DNA of 64,000 nucleotides from Aquila chrysaetos chrysaetos (GCF_900496995.4 NC_044012.1:26301606-26365605); one strand, 5' to 3'. Shown: positions 44,745 through 59,800, numbered from the stretch's first letter. Translations and numbers: made by a program. Notes: generated from the letters alone by a model not told the origin.

Positions 44745-45160
44745 GCGTTTCCACCCGCGTCTCTGTGCCCCGGGGTCGGCCCCTTCTCACTGTGCTGGTG
44801 ATTTTGGGCTGCCCTAACCCCGCAGCATGGGGGCTGTTGCCAGAGGAGAGGGGCTCCAGCATCCCCCGGCAGCTTCAGTTTGTTTTCTTGGTGCTGGAGG
44901 GGGACCAGAAGGAAATGCAGAAAGGGATGGGAGCAAATAGGGATCTGGGGGTGAGAACTGTTGAAAGAGGGAAGGGAAAGAGGCGAGGGGGAAGATTTTT
45001 GGAGCGGAGACGTTTAATAAAATAGAAAACCACAATTCTGCCAGAAAGCAACAGCGAGAGGCTGGGATGAGGGGTCGTTTCAGCCGGGGCTTTGCTGTTC
45101 CCTGGCTTGTTATGGAGCTCTGCCTCCATCGCATTCCTGTGGCAGGCCGGGCTCGGGGAG
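44745..45160. other. Short intergenic stretch between HDGF and MRPL24
   Basis: No gene is seen. It holds the possible distal HDGF poly(A) signal, then runs into the MRPL24 CpG island. Confidence 0.55.
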
Positions 45161-45845
45161 GAGCCGGGGGGGGGGGCGGGGGGGGAACAACACCCCAGGA
45201 TCAGCCCCGGGGTCAGACGGCAGCTCTCGCAATAGAAAATGGAGGCCTGGCCGGGTGCCAGCGCCGCCGCAGGACTACAGCTCCCAGCTGCCCCGGGCAG
45301 GGCGGCCGCCGCTACCGAGGGGTCTGGGCCGGTCAGGGGGAGCCCCCAGGCCCCGGGGAGCTCCTAAGCCTCGGGGAGCGCGACAGCCCAACCCCCCCTC
45401 CCGCCCCCGACCGGTGACACCGGGGGGGGGGTCAGGACTACAACTCCCGGCGTGCCCCGTGGCTCCCGGCGAGCCCCGCGGCAGGCCGCGCCGCACGCCC
45501 CCCCGCGTCCTCTCGTTAACCCGGCCCACGGCCGCTCCCAGGACGCACCGCTCCGGAGAGGAGGGGCGGGGGCCCGAGAACTACAGCTCCCAGCATGCCC
45601 TGCGGCGCCACACGGCGGGACTACGCGTCCCGGCGCGCACCGCGCCACAGCCCCGCCCATCGAGAGGCGCGAGAGAGGCCGGGGGAGGCGGAGGTGAGCG
45701 GGGGGGGGGAAGTCTCTGCGGGAGGCCTGGGTCCTCTCCCCCCCATCCGAGGCTCATCACCCTGGGGAGCACAAGGGGGGACTCCTGGGGGGCGCAGGGC
45801 CACCCTCACCCGTGTGTCCCGTCCCCCTCCAGCCCCTGTGCCACC
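45161..45845 (+). promoter_or_regulatory. MRPL24: CpG-island promoter of MRPL24 with four ZNF143/THAP11-type motifs and a 5' UTR intron
   Basis: Motifs at 45273-45294, 45435-45458, 45578-45602 (ACTACAGCTCCCAGCATGCC, close to perfect) and 45619-45640 (weaker). A non-coding first exon appears to end at 45693 with a GTGAGC donor. The acceptor CCTCCAG at 45826-45832 leads into the coding exon with its Kozak-like GCCACCATGC. Confidence 0.75.
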
Positions 45846-46825
45846 ATGCGCCTCTCGGCCCTGCTGTGCGCGGGGCGGCTGCGGCTGCCCCCCGGTTACC
45901 GGCACGGCACGTGGCGCCCCGACACCGCCGCCGCCCAGCGCCGCAACCCCCCCGGGCTGCGCCGCCGCAAGGTCTTCGTGGAGCCCATTGCCAAGGAGGA
46001 CTGGAAGGTGTTTCGGGGCGATACGGTAAGTGTCCCCCCTCCCCAGGCCCCCCCCAAGGCCAGGGGCTGGGCTGAGGGGGCCTCCCCTTGACCCCCCTCC
46101 CTCCGCCACAGGTCCAGGTCCTCGCCGGGAAGGACGCGGGGAAGCAGGCGATGGTCACCCAGGTCGTGCGAGCCCGTAACTGGGTGGTGGTGGAGGGGCT
46201 GAACACGGTGAGGCTGGAGCCGGCGGGGGGCTGCCGGAGTGGTGGGGGGGGCACACGGGCCGTCGGTAACCCCCCCCCCATCCCGTCCCAGCACTACCGC
46301 TACGTCAACCGAACCGCCAAGTACACCGGGACGTATATCGCCAGCGAGGCGCCGCTGCTGCTCAGCCAGATCTCCCTGGTGGACCCCGAGGACCGGTAAT
46401 GGCGGAGGGGGGTGAGGCAACCCCACCATGGCCACCCTCCCCTCACTAAAACGCTCTCTGGTGGCAGGAAGCCAACGGAGGTAGAATGGCGATACACGGA
46501 AGAGGGCGAGCGGGTCCGTGTCTCCCTGCGCAGTGGCCGGATCATCCCCTTGCCCCTGCAGCAGCGCCGGGACGGCATCGTCCCGGAGCAGTGGATCGGT
46601 GAGTGGGGCTGGGGGTGGGGGCAGGGCGGCTGCTGCCTGCCCCCGGGGGGACTGAGGGGCTCAGCACTCTTCCTTTGGCTGCACACAGATGGCCCGAAGG
46701 ACACAGCGGTGGAGGACGCGCTGGACAAGACGTACCTGCCATCCCTGAAGACCTTCGAGGAGGAGATCATGGACGCCATGGGGATTGTGGAGACGCGCAG
46801 GGCCAAGAAATCCTACTGGTATTAA
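45846..46825 (+). CDS. MRPL24: Mitochondrial large ribosomal subunit protein uL24m (MRPL24)
   Basis: Component of the mitochondrial 39S ribosomal subunit, imported into the matrix. Exons: 45846-46025, 46112-46207, 46292-46395, 46468-46598, 46689-46825; 648 bases, 215 aa (human 216). The basic, Arg-rich N-terminus ([19 protein letters not shown]) fits a targeting presequence. The KOW motif follows ([20 protein letters not shown]) with [16 protein letters not shown]-terminal landmarks are [44 protein letters not shown] and the terminal KKSYWY (human KKVYWY). Nothing looks broken. Confidence 0.97.
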
Positions 46826-46882
46826 CTGGTGGGGGCTGGGGGAGAACCAGAAACACCCCCCCTCTCCGGGGCCGGGGTCTAC

Positions 46883-46888
46883 AATAAA
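46883..46888 (+). terminator. MRPL24: Poly(A) signal of MRPL24
   Basis: AATAAA 58 bases past the stop codon. The opposing METTL25B signals lie at 46979-46984 and 46896-46901. Confidence 0.85.
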
Positions 46889-46978
46889 GACACCCCTTTA
46901 TTTTCTCTATTTGTGGCACGTGGTGCTTTCGGCACAGCCCCCAACTCATGCCAAGCCCTGGGCCATACAAATCCCGGT

Positions 46979-49569
<2,591 letters not shown>

Positions 49570-49952
49570 GCGCGGTCGGCGGCGCTCAGGGAGCATGCGC
49601 GGAGCCAGTGCCAGCCGCTCGGGGGGGCGCAGGCGCCTTGCGTCACTACCGGTCGGGGGGAGTGGGCGGGCTGCGCGCATGCGCGCTAAGCGGCGAGAGC
49701 CGGTCCGCGCCGGCCACGTGCCTCTCCGCCGCCGGGGGCAGCTTCCGCTTCCGGGGAGCGGAGGTGAGGGGGGGGGGGGGTGGGAAACGGCGGCGGGGTC
49801 GGTGCCTTTCGGGGGTCGGTGCCGGGGGGGATCCTGGTGCCGAGCTGCCTCTCCTCACCGCGGGCAGGATCGGACCGGACCGGCTGCTTGGGGGCTGTGG
49901 CGGTTCCCCGCCCCCCTCCCCCACCCCTTTCCCGCCGCCGCCGGACCCCGTC

Positions 49953-51685
49953 ATGGCGGATTTGATCCTCAACGTGGACTTCGCCCCTTCGGAGCGTCCC
50001 GGGAAGAAGGAGACCGGTAACCGAAAGCACAAGAGCTTCCTGCAGCGGCGGCGGACGCTGGAACGGCGGGGTGTGCTGAAGCAGAAGCAGCTGCCGGTGG
50101 CCCAGCCGCCGCCCGGGAGGGGCTCCCGGCAAAAACCGGGCCCCAGGGGCAGGAGGAACAAGAAGCAGGAGGCAGCGACCAGGAAAGGCCCGGAAAAACT
50201 GACCTCTATCCAGCCCAAACCCTGCCCCAAAGTGAACGGTCCCGCTTCCATTGCCCAGCCCAGTGCGACCGGCTGTCCTGGTTCCAAAGGAACGGGCTTG
50301 TCCTCGAAACCAAAGACGACAGCCTGGGGCACGGCTAAGAGAAACCAAAAAGGCCCCAGCTTCCCCCCGCAGCCCACCAAACTGGTGGCTATAGACTGTG
50401 AGATGGTGGGCACGGGGCCCGGCGGGCGTACCAGCGACCTGGCCCGTTGCAGCATCGTGGGCTACCAGGGCGACGTCATGTACGACCAGTACATCCGTCC
50501 CACTGCTCCCATCGTGGACTACCGCACCCGCTGGAGCGGCATTCGGCAGCAGCACATGGTGAACGCCATCCCCTTCGGCAAGGCCCAGCGAGAGGTGTGC
50601 TCTTGCCTGCATTTTTGGGGTGATGCAGCCCTGGGGAGGGGGGGATAGACAGGGCTGGGGGCTTTGTCTCGTGGCCTTTTCAGGCCATTTGGGGGTTCAT
50701 CAGGCTGCGGGGACTCGCAGGGCTGCCTGCATCCCCCTCTGGCCTCTGCAGCAGAGGGAACGTCTCCCCATGCTGCTGCCACTCACATTCAGGCCCGTGT
50801 CTTCGCACCGGTCTGCTTCTCCCTGCCGGCAGTGGGGCAGCCCCACATCCCTGAGCACGAGCAGCACTTCTGCTGTGGGGCAGAAATCCTCATGCGGGAC
50901 TGCCAGGTGTCCTAACCAACCCCCCTCCTCCCCCCACCCCCTGCCTCTTCATCCCCTTTTCTCAGATCCTGCGCATCCTCTCTGGGAAGATCGTGGTCGG
51001 CCATGCCATCTACAACGATTTCAAGGCGCTCAAGTACTTCCACCCCAAAGCGCTCACCCGGGACACGTCCAAAATCCCTTTGCTGAACCGTAAGGGTGGT
51101 TTCCCTGAGAACATCTCCATCTCCCTGAAGCGCCTCACCAAGGAGCTGCTGCACAAGGACATCCAGGTAGCTTGGCAGGATCCTCCTCCCGGATCTCGGC
51201 GGCCGCCACGGGATGCCTCTGCAAGGCTGCTGCCTCAGCCGGGAGCTCCCCACGTTCCCCCAAGAGTCAGGGAGTGGCATGGGGATCCCCCTGTGCTGTG
51301 CTGGGGTGACAGGAGAGGGGAGATTCATCCCCAGGGAAGGATTGGGGTTTCACACACTGTCCTGAGACCAGGGCGTCCCGAGTTCAGTCGCTGCTGCCAG
51401 TCCTGGAACAAGGCAGCCCCGTGTCTCAGTTTCCCTTTCCCTGGAATCCAGTCCGTGGGAGGAGGGACCCCTCAGCTCAGCCCCCACAGCATCAGGGGGG
51501 CTTTTTCCTGCTCAGCCAGTGTCGGAGTGGTGCCTTGGGCTGTGCCCACACCCTGTCTCTGTCCCCAACAGGTCGGGAAGAGCGGTCACTCCTCGGTGGA
51601 GGACGCCCGAGCCACCATGGAGCTCTACAAGGTGGTGGAGGCAGAGTGGGAGCAACACCTGATGCTGAACCCCAAGCAGGAGTGA
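49953..51685 (+). CDS. ISG20L2: Interferon-stimulated 20 kDa exonuclease-like 2 (ISG20L2), DEDDh 3'-5' exoribonuclease
   Basis: Nucleolar 3'-5' exoribonuclease; human ISG20L2 trims the 3' end of 12S pre-rRNA during 5.8S rRNA maturation. Exons: 49953-50594, 50966-51166, 51572-51685; 957 bases, 318 aa (human 353). The basic N-terminal half ([25 protein letters not shown]) fits nucleolar targeting. All DEDDh residues are visible: Exo [12 protein letters not shown] with Asp148 and Glu150, Exo [16 protein letters not shown] with Asp232, Exo [18 protein letters not shown] with His287 and Asp292. Start ATG sits in GTCATGGCG. The gene shares a promoter with METTL25B. Confidence 0.95.
51345..51442 (+). 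repeat. MIR-type SINE fragment in ISG20L2 intron 2
   Basis: GAGTTCAGTCGCTGCTGCCA followed about 45 bases on by GTGTCTCAGTTTCCC keeps the spacing and order of the MIR body and conserved segment. Confidence 0.55.
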
Positions 51686-52543
51686 CGGCCCTGCAGCCTG
51701 GTCCTGCACCCCAAAAGGGACCCAGAGGCCATGGGGAGGAGCAGCGAGCACCAAACGGCCGCTCCATCTGTCCAGGCAAGGTAGTGGGGACGGACAGACG
51801 GTGGGAGCATGGAGCCAGGCGCAGGCGTCCCTTGTCCCTGTGCCCTCGACGTGCCTTGTTACGCTGCTCTGTCCTCCCCCAGGGACGCAGGGGAGAGAGA
51901 GCTGGAGCCAGCCTGTGCCTTCCCAGTGGTGTGGGGGTGTCTCTCAGGTCCTGCATCCCCCCCCAGAACAGCTCGGTGGTGCCAGTAACACAGTGGGGCC
52001 CAAGCCAGAGCGAGGCTGCGGGTCTGGATGTGGTGTTGGGGCTCTGCCGGCTGCACTTGCTCGATCCCTGGAGGAATCAGTGCCCAGGGTGAGCTCCTTC
52101 CCCTCCCGGTTTTTCTTTTTTGCAAAACTACCTCTTGACAAGGGCAGGAACCACCAAAGGGCTCTGGGCTGTGGCGGGGGTGTGGGTGCGGGCAGCACCC
52201 AACGGGTGGGAAGCAGATTGTGCCGGAAAGTCCCCGCTCTGATTTTGGAGCTGCTCACCCTCAATGATTTGGGTGCCATCTTCCTTGTTGTGTAAGTGCT
52301 GCTGCAAATGAGTGGGCCGGGACAAGCCCGGGCATGGGGAACCAGTGTCACTGGGTCCGCCTGCGCCGTGCCGCCCTGCGCAGTGCCCCCCATCCTGGGG
52401 ACGCCATGTCCTTCACAGATGCCTCCAAACCCCGACATGCGACGTGCGGTTGTTCCCTGAACTCTTGAACATGCCCTGAGTTCTTGGTCTGCCCCGGGGA
52501 GGGGGGGTTGCTTTTAGCTTAAATGTTTATGTACAAAATCCCA

Positions 52544-52549
52544 ATTAAA
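52544..52549 (+). terminator. ISG20L2: Poly(A) signal of ISG20L2
   Basis: ATTAAA, the commonest variant poly(A) hexamer, 858 bases past the stop codon. It is preceded by T-rich sequence. Confidence 0.55.
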
Positions 52550-52569
52550 AAGAAATGATTAACGAGCCC

Positions 52570-55500
52570 TTCCTTTCGGGGGGGGGGACGGGACACGGAG
52601 AGGAGCTCCAGGCCCTGGGGACAGTGCTCAGCCCCGAGTACATGGGGAGTGTTGCAACCAACACCAGCCAGAGAGGAAGGCATCCAGGCTCCACGTGAGA
52701 TTCCCCTCCACGTTGTCGTTTGAAATCGAAACAGTTGCCCCCCTCACCTCAGCAGTTGGCCACCGAAATGGGTCGGGAGGGGAGAACCGTGGGGTTGGGG
52801 TGTTCCTGGGGCTGGGATGGGCACTGGGGAGCAGGGACAGGCAGGCAGGCAGGGGCTGCAGGCAGCGCCTCGGGCCGAGCTCCCAGGGAATTCGGAAGGG
52901 GCTTAGGTGGACACGGAGCCAGAGGGCCCCAGCCAAGCACTCGCTGCTGAGCCGGTGCCGTTCCTCCCTGCTGGCTCCCACCTGGCTGCAGGGAACCCTG
53001 GCAGCGCTGCCAGGAAGGGAGGGGGGACCATGACTGGCACAGAGTGGCCGAGCGCCACGTTTGTCGGCTCCAAGCAGGCCCCTCGGGTGGCTGCTGTCAG
53101 CCATCACCCATCGCCTGCCAACATCTGCCTCCTGGTGACCCTTCCTCCACCTCCTCTTCACACCAGGTGTGACCTGGACCCTGCCAGCAGCTCCTGGGGG
53201 CCCCACCAGTTCACCCCCTTTTCTGGTTATACTGCAGGGCGCTGAGGAGCTGGCTGGTCCCCACCACTGGCATCACTGAGGGACCGGGGCGGCCAAAGCA
53301 GCTGAGCCCCACCCAGGCTGCTGGCCGTCCCTGCGCACGCAGCTCCTCCTCATCACCTCCTTCGTCACCGGCGGCTCTGGCTGCTGGGACCAGGAATGGT
53401 GCCAGTGCCGAGCCAGCAGCCGCTTTGGGGGATCCCCCCACCCGTGCTGGGCTGGATGCAGCCCCGCGGGGTGGGGGGAGGCGGCAGTCTTGAGCCCCTG
53501 GCACGCGTCACATTTTCCAGCCATTCGACGTGTTTACGTGGCTGTGCTCAGCTCCTGGTGGCAGAGACTGAGGGGGAGTTTGGGGGGGGGGGGGGCACAG
53601 CCCTCCCCCCCCTCCACCCTGAGTCTCTGCAGCGGCAGGGGGGCGTTCCCCTTTTTTGGTGGGTTTAAACACAAAAAGCTGGGGATCCCTGTATTGTGCT
53701 GGGGAGGGGATGCCTGAGCATCCCATGGGCTGGGATCTTACAGGGTGGTGGGTGTTTTTGGGGGGTAAGCAACTTTGCAGCATTCTCCCCCTCCCAGGCC
53801 CTGCCTGTGTGCACGCGTGTGCCCAGTCCTGCCTTGCACGTTCTGGGAAGGGGGTGGGAAAGCTGTTACAGCCCCAAAATCCAAAGGAAGGTGAGAGCAG
53901 TGGAGGAGAAGCCGGGAGCCTTTGTGTCTGGGCTGGGTTTGGAAGTGATCGGGGCGGGGGGGCTGGGGAGAGGGGGTGGGTTTATGAGCTGGGTTATAAA
54001 TGGCCAGTCGTTAAAGTTTTTTATGTCTTTGGAAATGAGAAGCAGGCGGCCAGGCCCCAGCTTGTTGGCAGATGCTGGATGCAGCCGGTGGCTCGGGGTC
54101 GGAGGGGGCTTTGCTCGCATCCCGCTTTGGCATCCCTTCAGCCACGAGCCGGGGTCTGGGGCAGGATCCCCACCGTGTCGGCAGCCGATGGCGCAGCGAA
54201 GGCCGTGGGGCGTGTGGGCTCCCTCCAACCCCACAGCTGGGGTCCCTGGCAGCCGCTAGGCCGGGGCAGGGTACGGTCACGCTGTCCAGCTGTGTTTCAT
54301 TTCCTCAGTGGCCGTCACAGTGGCCAGGGAGGCGGAGTGGGGGGACGGACATAAGTGCACCCCGCCAGCTGGGATGGATTTGCAGGGATGTGGGGCAGAG
54401 GTGATGGGCATCTTGCCTTCCTCACTCAGCCCCACACCGCGGCTGCCCCCGGGCAGGGGGGGCATCACCACCCTGGCCCCCCCTCTGCTCTCCCAATGCA
54501 GTGAGAGCTTGAGGGGGGGGGCAGATCGGAAACAAGCCCCTGGTGGCCTCGGCTTCTTTGCAACCTGCGGCATGTGGGTGCACGTCACCCGGGCGTTGAC
54601 ACCATTTGGGGGCGGGGGGTGGACACCCATGAGGGTGCTGAGCTGGGGAGGGAGCTGTGCCCGGGCTGCAGGGGGGCCCACAGCGGTCTCTGCGCTCAGG
54701 ATTTCTGCGGTTTGCAAGGATTTTTGCAGCTCGTCCTGCCGGGAAGGGGAGAGTAAGACAGCGGTGGCCGATGCCAGCTCTTTTCCAGAGGCTGAGCCAG
54801 CCACTGCTGCCTGGGCACCAGGACGTTGCTTCTCGCCTGCTTCCGCCTCTCCCGGTTAATCCGTGGCCTTCCCGGGGGTCACCGGCACTCCGGGGGGGGT
54901 TATTTAGTACTGGTTATCTGCCTGCCCACCCCAGGGCTTTCCCTGGATAGGATGAAGAGGAGGGTGGGGTGCGAAGGCTTTATCCACCCTTTTCGGCAGA
55001 ATCCCTTCCAGATGTGGGGCTGCCAGGGCTGGCGTTCATAACCCTGCTGGTTCACGGTGTCCGGCACAGCCCCGGCCCACCAGGACGAGGGGTCCCCATG
55101 GGGATGGGGGTGCAGGCAGGTCCCACCCCAGCCCCCCTCCACCTGCTTCTCCTGCAAATGGGGCAGGTTTTTTTTTTCCCCCACTTTCCCCAAACTTGGA
55201 GCAAACATGCAGCATCACCCCCTCCCGTGTCTCCATGATGGCACAGGGGGGGAACATGGACAAGCAGCTCCTGCACCCCTGAGATGAAGGGGTTGGGGTG
55301 ACTCTTTGCCTGCACCCCCTCCTCGAGCCCCTCCAGCTTTGTCGGGGGAGTTGCAGAGAGTACTGTCCCCATCCCCTGTCCCCTCTGGCATCATGTCGAG
55401 CATCTGCGTTGCTGTAGGTAAGGTTATGTCAGCTCTTTGTTATAAATCCTGTTCTTCGGGGGATTAGAGACTCACTGCAAGCCAGAACTTGGCTCACCAA

Positions 55501-55915
55501 CATTGCAGCCCAGAGATCTTGGGGGCGAGGATGGGGGGGATGGTGACTCTGATGAGGCGTTTTCACCCCAGACCAGAGCAGAAATCTCTCTCCTTCCATT
55601 TCAGATCTGCCAAGGAACCAGAAACGCCATTTCTTGCTCACCCACCAGGTTTCGGTCAGGGCCACGATGCCCGGGACCAGCACTGCAGCACAACCTGCCC
55701 CGCACAGCACCTTCCTCCAGCTTTTCGCAGAGGAGAGAAACCCCAAAAAATAATTAATCACACTTTACCTGGGCCTAATTTATCAGGGGTTTAATCTAGC
55801 GTTAGCAGTTAATCTTCTTGCTTCCCCCACACACACCCCAGGCCCGCAGCCAAAGCAAACCTCACGCAGCACGGCGAGGGCTGCCGGCTGGTCACCCAAC
55901 CTGGGGGTGATGCAG
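52570..55915. other. Intergenic region between ISG20L2 and CRABP2
   Basis: GC-rich. No coding exon was recognised in any frame. It holds a G run at 53581-53593 and mixed unique DNA. Regulatory DNA for CRABP2 may lie here. Confidence 0.55.
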
Positions 55916-55924
55916 CTGCCCTGC

Positions 55925-56135
55925 TCCCTGGCCATGCACACACACGTGTGTGCAGACCCACACACGTGTGTGTGCGTGAACACGTGGCCGGACAAATTGC
56001 ATGCATAGGTACTTATGTCCATGCACACATATGTGGGTGTGCAAGCACCTGTGTGCTGTGCACACGCGTGTACAAACAGCTGCACATGTGTGCAGGTGTG
56101 CATGCAAACGTGCCTGCTGCATGCATGCACGCGTG
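55925..56135. repeat. Alternating purine-pyrimidine CACGTGTGTG array
   Basis: CACACACGTGTGTG, CATGCAC and TGTGTGC units give over 200 bases of nearly strict purine-pyrimidine alternation, about 0.8 kb upstream of CRABP2. A related array lies in CRABP2 intron 2. Confidence 0.85.
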
Positions 56136-56239
56136 TCCTTGGCATGACCCCAGGCGTGTGGATGCTCGCAGGTGCCCGGCCAGCGCCCAGCTGTGCTGCC
56201 GGTGTGTGAGCGGGCACGGGGCCGGGCAGCTCTGTGTCC

Positions 56240-56612
56240 TCAGGGCTGCTTGGGGTTGGGGGTGCAGCTTGGGTGGGGGGGTGGACAGGCAGATTTAGGG
56301 CCATGCAGGCAGCTCAGGGTTGGGGGGATGCAGGTACTTTAGGGGGTGCAGGCAGCTCAGGGGGGGATGTGGGCAGGTTAGGGTGTGCAGGCAGCCTGGT
56401 GGGGGGACATAGGTGGTTCAGGGGGGTGCAGGCACGTCGGGGGGATACAGGAAGCTTGGGGCAGGTGGGCCACATCGGGGGGGGGATGCAGGTAGTTGGG
56501 AGGGGTGGGCAGACTAGGGAGGTGCAGGCAACTCGGGGGGGGTTGTGAGTAGTTCAGGGGGGTGCAGACAGATTCGAGGGGTGCAGATTCGAGGGGTGCA
56601 CGCAGCTGGGGG
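56240..56612. repeat. G-rich minisatellite upstream of CRABP2
   Basis: Around twelve degenerate units of about 28-32 bases, based on GGGGGGTGCAGGCAG followed by CTCAGG, CTTTAG or GTTCAG. Several units contain RGKTCA-like half-sites (AGTTCA, GGTTCA). Confidence 0.75.
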
Positions 56613-56639
56613 TGCCTCCACCCCACTCCCCCCGGGGCA

Positions 56640-56888
56640 AATCCGGGGGCGGGTGTTCTCGCAGGTGAGCGCAGAGGCCCCCCCCCCCCCCCCCCCCCCC
56701 CAGCGGGGCCGGGGCCGGGGCCGGGGCCGGGGCCGGGGGCGGAGGGGGGGGGACCAGCCCGGCAATAAAACGGCCGGCGCGGGCGGGACGGGACGGGACG
56801 GGAGAGCGCCGGGGCCGGGGCCGGTGCCGGTGCGGAGGGAGCGGCGGCTCGCTCGGTTCCCCCTCGGTTTCCCACCCCGGTAGCCGCG
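56640..56888 (+). promoter_or_regulatory. CRABP2: Core promoter and 5' UTR of CRABP2 with GGGGCC repeat
   Basis: Contains a C run (56681-56701), five perfect tandem GGGGCC hexamers at 56705-56734, a TATA-like AATAAAA at 56764-56770, a GGGAC repeat and a CCGGTG-rich leader before the start codon at 56889. The TATA-like element predicts transcription from near 56795. Confidence 0.6.
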
Positions 56889-59800
56889 ATGCCCAATTTT
56901 TCCGGGAACTGGAAGATGAAGAGTTCGGAAAACTTCGAGGAGTTGCTGAAGGCGCTGGGTGAGTGAGAGTCCCCGGGGTCCCCCGATCCCCGGCCCCCGG
57001 GGCTGGCTGCGAGGGGGCGGGGGGCAAGACAGGGGAACTGGGGGGGAAAGGGGAGTCCTGCCTCCCATCTCCCCTCTAAGCCTCTTCTCCAGCCCGGGGG
57101 GGATCGCAGCCGCCGTGTGCTGGAGGGGACCCCCCCGGCCCGCTCGCCCTTTTCACAAAGCTCTCGGTGTTGCTTCGCCACTGGGGAAACTGAGGCACGG
57201 GGGGGGGGGGGGGGGGGGGGGGGCTAGGCAGCGTCTCCTGCTCCTGAGGGGTCCAACATGGCCCCTGCGGGCCCCCCTCCTGCCTGCCTCAGTTTCCCCA
57301 CCGTGGTGGCCTCCCCAAGTGTAGGCAACTCCAAATTCTCCCCCCAGGACCCTTCGCATCGAGGGCTTCCTCCCCGCCAGCATGTTGCACCTCTGACCCC
57401 AAAGGCACCCAAAGGGGCTCACCTGCCCCACGGGGGCCCGGACCCCAGGGTCCCCAAAACCCCAGCCCCGATGGGACCTCACAGCATGAGTGCTCCATCC
57501 CCGCAGGGCTCATTTTGGGGCCCCTCTGCCTCCCACCACGGTGCCGTGTCCTGGCTGCAGCAGTGAACGGGGCTTGGGGGAGAGGGGATTGGGGTGGGCT
57601 CACAGGGCCAAGACCCATTGCAGGAGGGGAGAGCGGGGGGCACAGGCTATGCAGGTCCCCAGGGTTTTGGGCAGGGCTGGAGCCAGCCCCCCTGCTGCTC
57701 CTCTCCGCCTGACCCTCTCCTCGCCTGCCGGGGAGCTGCCGGAGCAGAATATTTTCCAGGTTAGGGGATACGTAAGAAATATTTCAGTATAATTATCACT
57801 TTCTTGGATTTCACTCCCCTCTCCCCCCCCGCCTTCACCCCCTCTCCCTCCTCCAGCCCCACCGGTGAAAGTGGCTCAGAGAAACCTCAGCAGGAAAATA
57901 AATCTGCCAGCCCAGAGCGAGCCGCTCTTCCTTTTCCCACGGTGCAAGAGGGGGGCTCCTGCTCTTCGCCACCTCCCCAGCACCACCCCCCCCCGGCCTT
58001 TCAGAAGCTTTGGGGGAAGCTGATACCTCTGGACCCCCTGGGCAGAGGGGTTAGGGCAGGGGAGGATCAGCTCAAGACCCCAAGTCTGGCTGCATCATGC
58101 CCCCCCTCCGCAGCTTTTGCTCCCTTTGGGGGCTGTTTCTCCACGCTGCCCGCCCCCCCCCCCGGGCCATGAGCATCATGTCGTGGGGCTGCATCTGCCC
58201 GTGGCTGGGTTTTGGGCACCCACCCTGGTGTAAGTCAGGCCTCGCAGGGAGTGAAGGGACCTGGGGGGGGGGCCCAGCCCCACCACCCCAGCCAGCAGCA
58301 GCATCCTGGAGGGTCTGGCCATGGGGATGTGGAGGGGACCCTGCAGGGACGTGTCCATCCCCGCTGCAGGAGGATTTGGATCCTGGATCCCACCTGTGTC
58401 AGCACTGTGGGGCTGGGACTATCTGTCGCCCCCCTCCCCCCCCCCATCCCTGTGCCTGAGGGAAGCCCCTTTCTGCAGGGACCCTCTCTGGGGGCACGGG
58501 GGGTGGTGGCCGGGGCATGGTCCCTCTCCGGGGAGGGCTGGCCGGGTGCCCACCCGCAGTTTTCATCTGCCGGAGGGTGACACGGGAACAATGTCCCCAA
58601 AGAACAGCTTCCCGGGGAGCCAGGCTGTCCCCGGGTGACAGCCGGGGGCTTGGGGACATGATGGATGAGCCGCCCCCAGGAGCAGGGACAAAGCCCCAGC
58701 TGCCCTGCAGTTAGCAGGGGGCTGGGTGGGGGAATGACCATGGGGACCCCTTGGTGGGGTCACACAGGTCACCAGGCACAGAGCTGCTCCTCGGCCAAGC
58801 TCAGAGCGGGTGCCTTGTCCCTTCCATCACCCCGTGGGCTGAGTGAGCCCTCGCCCCCACGCACCCTCCCCGTCACCCTTGTCCCTTCCCCCGGGCGCCT
58901 CTGGAGCCTTCCCCGGCATCAGCCCCCGCCCCGGCTCCTTGCCGCCAGGTAACGAGAGCCAGATGTGGCCCAGATGTGGGTTGCCCTGAGCTGCCTCCAG
59001 TGCTCGGGGTCCCCCTGGGATGTGTCACTGCCAAGTGTGGGGGCCATGGCTGTGCCCTCTCCCAACCACCATGTTCACCCCCTGCCCTGTCCCCAGGCTC
59101 CCAGGGGAGAGGGGGCCGCTTCCAGCCCTGAGAGGCACTTAACCTCCCTGGCTGCGGGTCACCCCACAGGGAAGGGGCAGCTCCGGTGTCCCCCCCCATG
59201 CCGGGGGATGCTGCAGGCAGCAGTGCAGAGGAGGGGGAGCTCGACGCCGCCATCCCCTTCCCCAGGTGTCAACATGATGCTGAGGAAGATCGCAGTGGCG
59301 GCGGCCTCGAAGCCGGCGGTGGAGATCAAGCAGGACGGGGAGACCTTCTACATCAAGACCTCGACCACCGTCCGGACCACCGAGATCAGTTTCAGGATCG
59401 GGGAGGAGTTCGAGGAGCAGACGGTGGATGGGCGGCCCTGCAAGGTGGGGGGGAGCCCTGCCTGTGCCAGGGAGGCTGATCCTGACCCCATGCATGAGGA
59501 GCTCTCATGCACGTGTGCATGCACATAGGTGGCGTGCACGTGTGTGCATGCACATAGATGCACGTGCATGCATGCACACACATTTTGCATGAGGCCAGGA
59601 GCAGTCACTTGTGTGTGTGCATGCACACAGGCAGGTGTACACGTGTGTGCATGCACACAGATGCATGTGTGTGCATGCACGCACGTGTTTGTGCATGCAC
59701 GCACAATTTGCATGAGGGCAGGAGCATTCACTTGTGTGTGTGCGCGCACAGGCATGTGTGCACATATGTGCATGCACACAGATGCATGTGTGTTCACACT

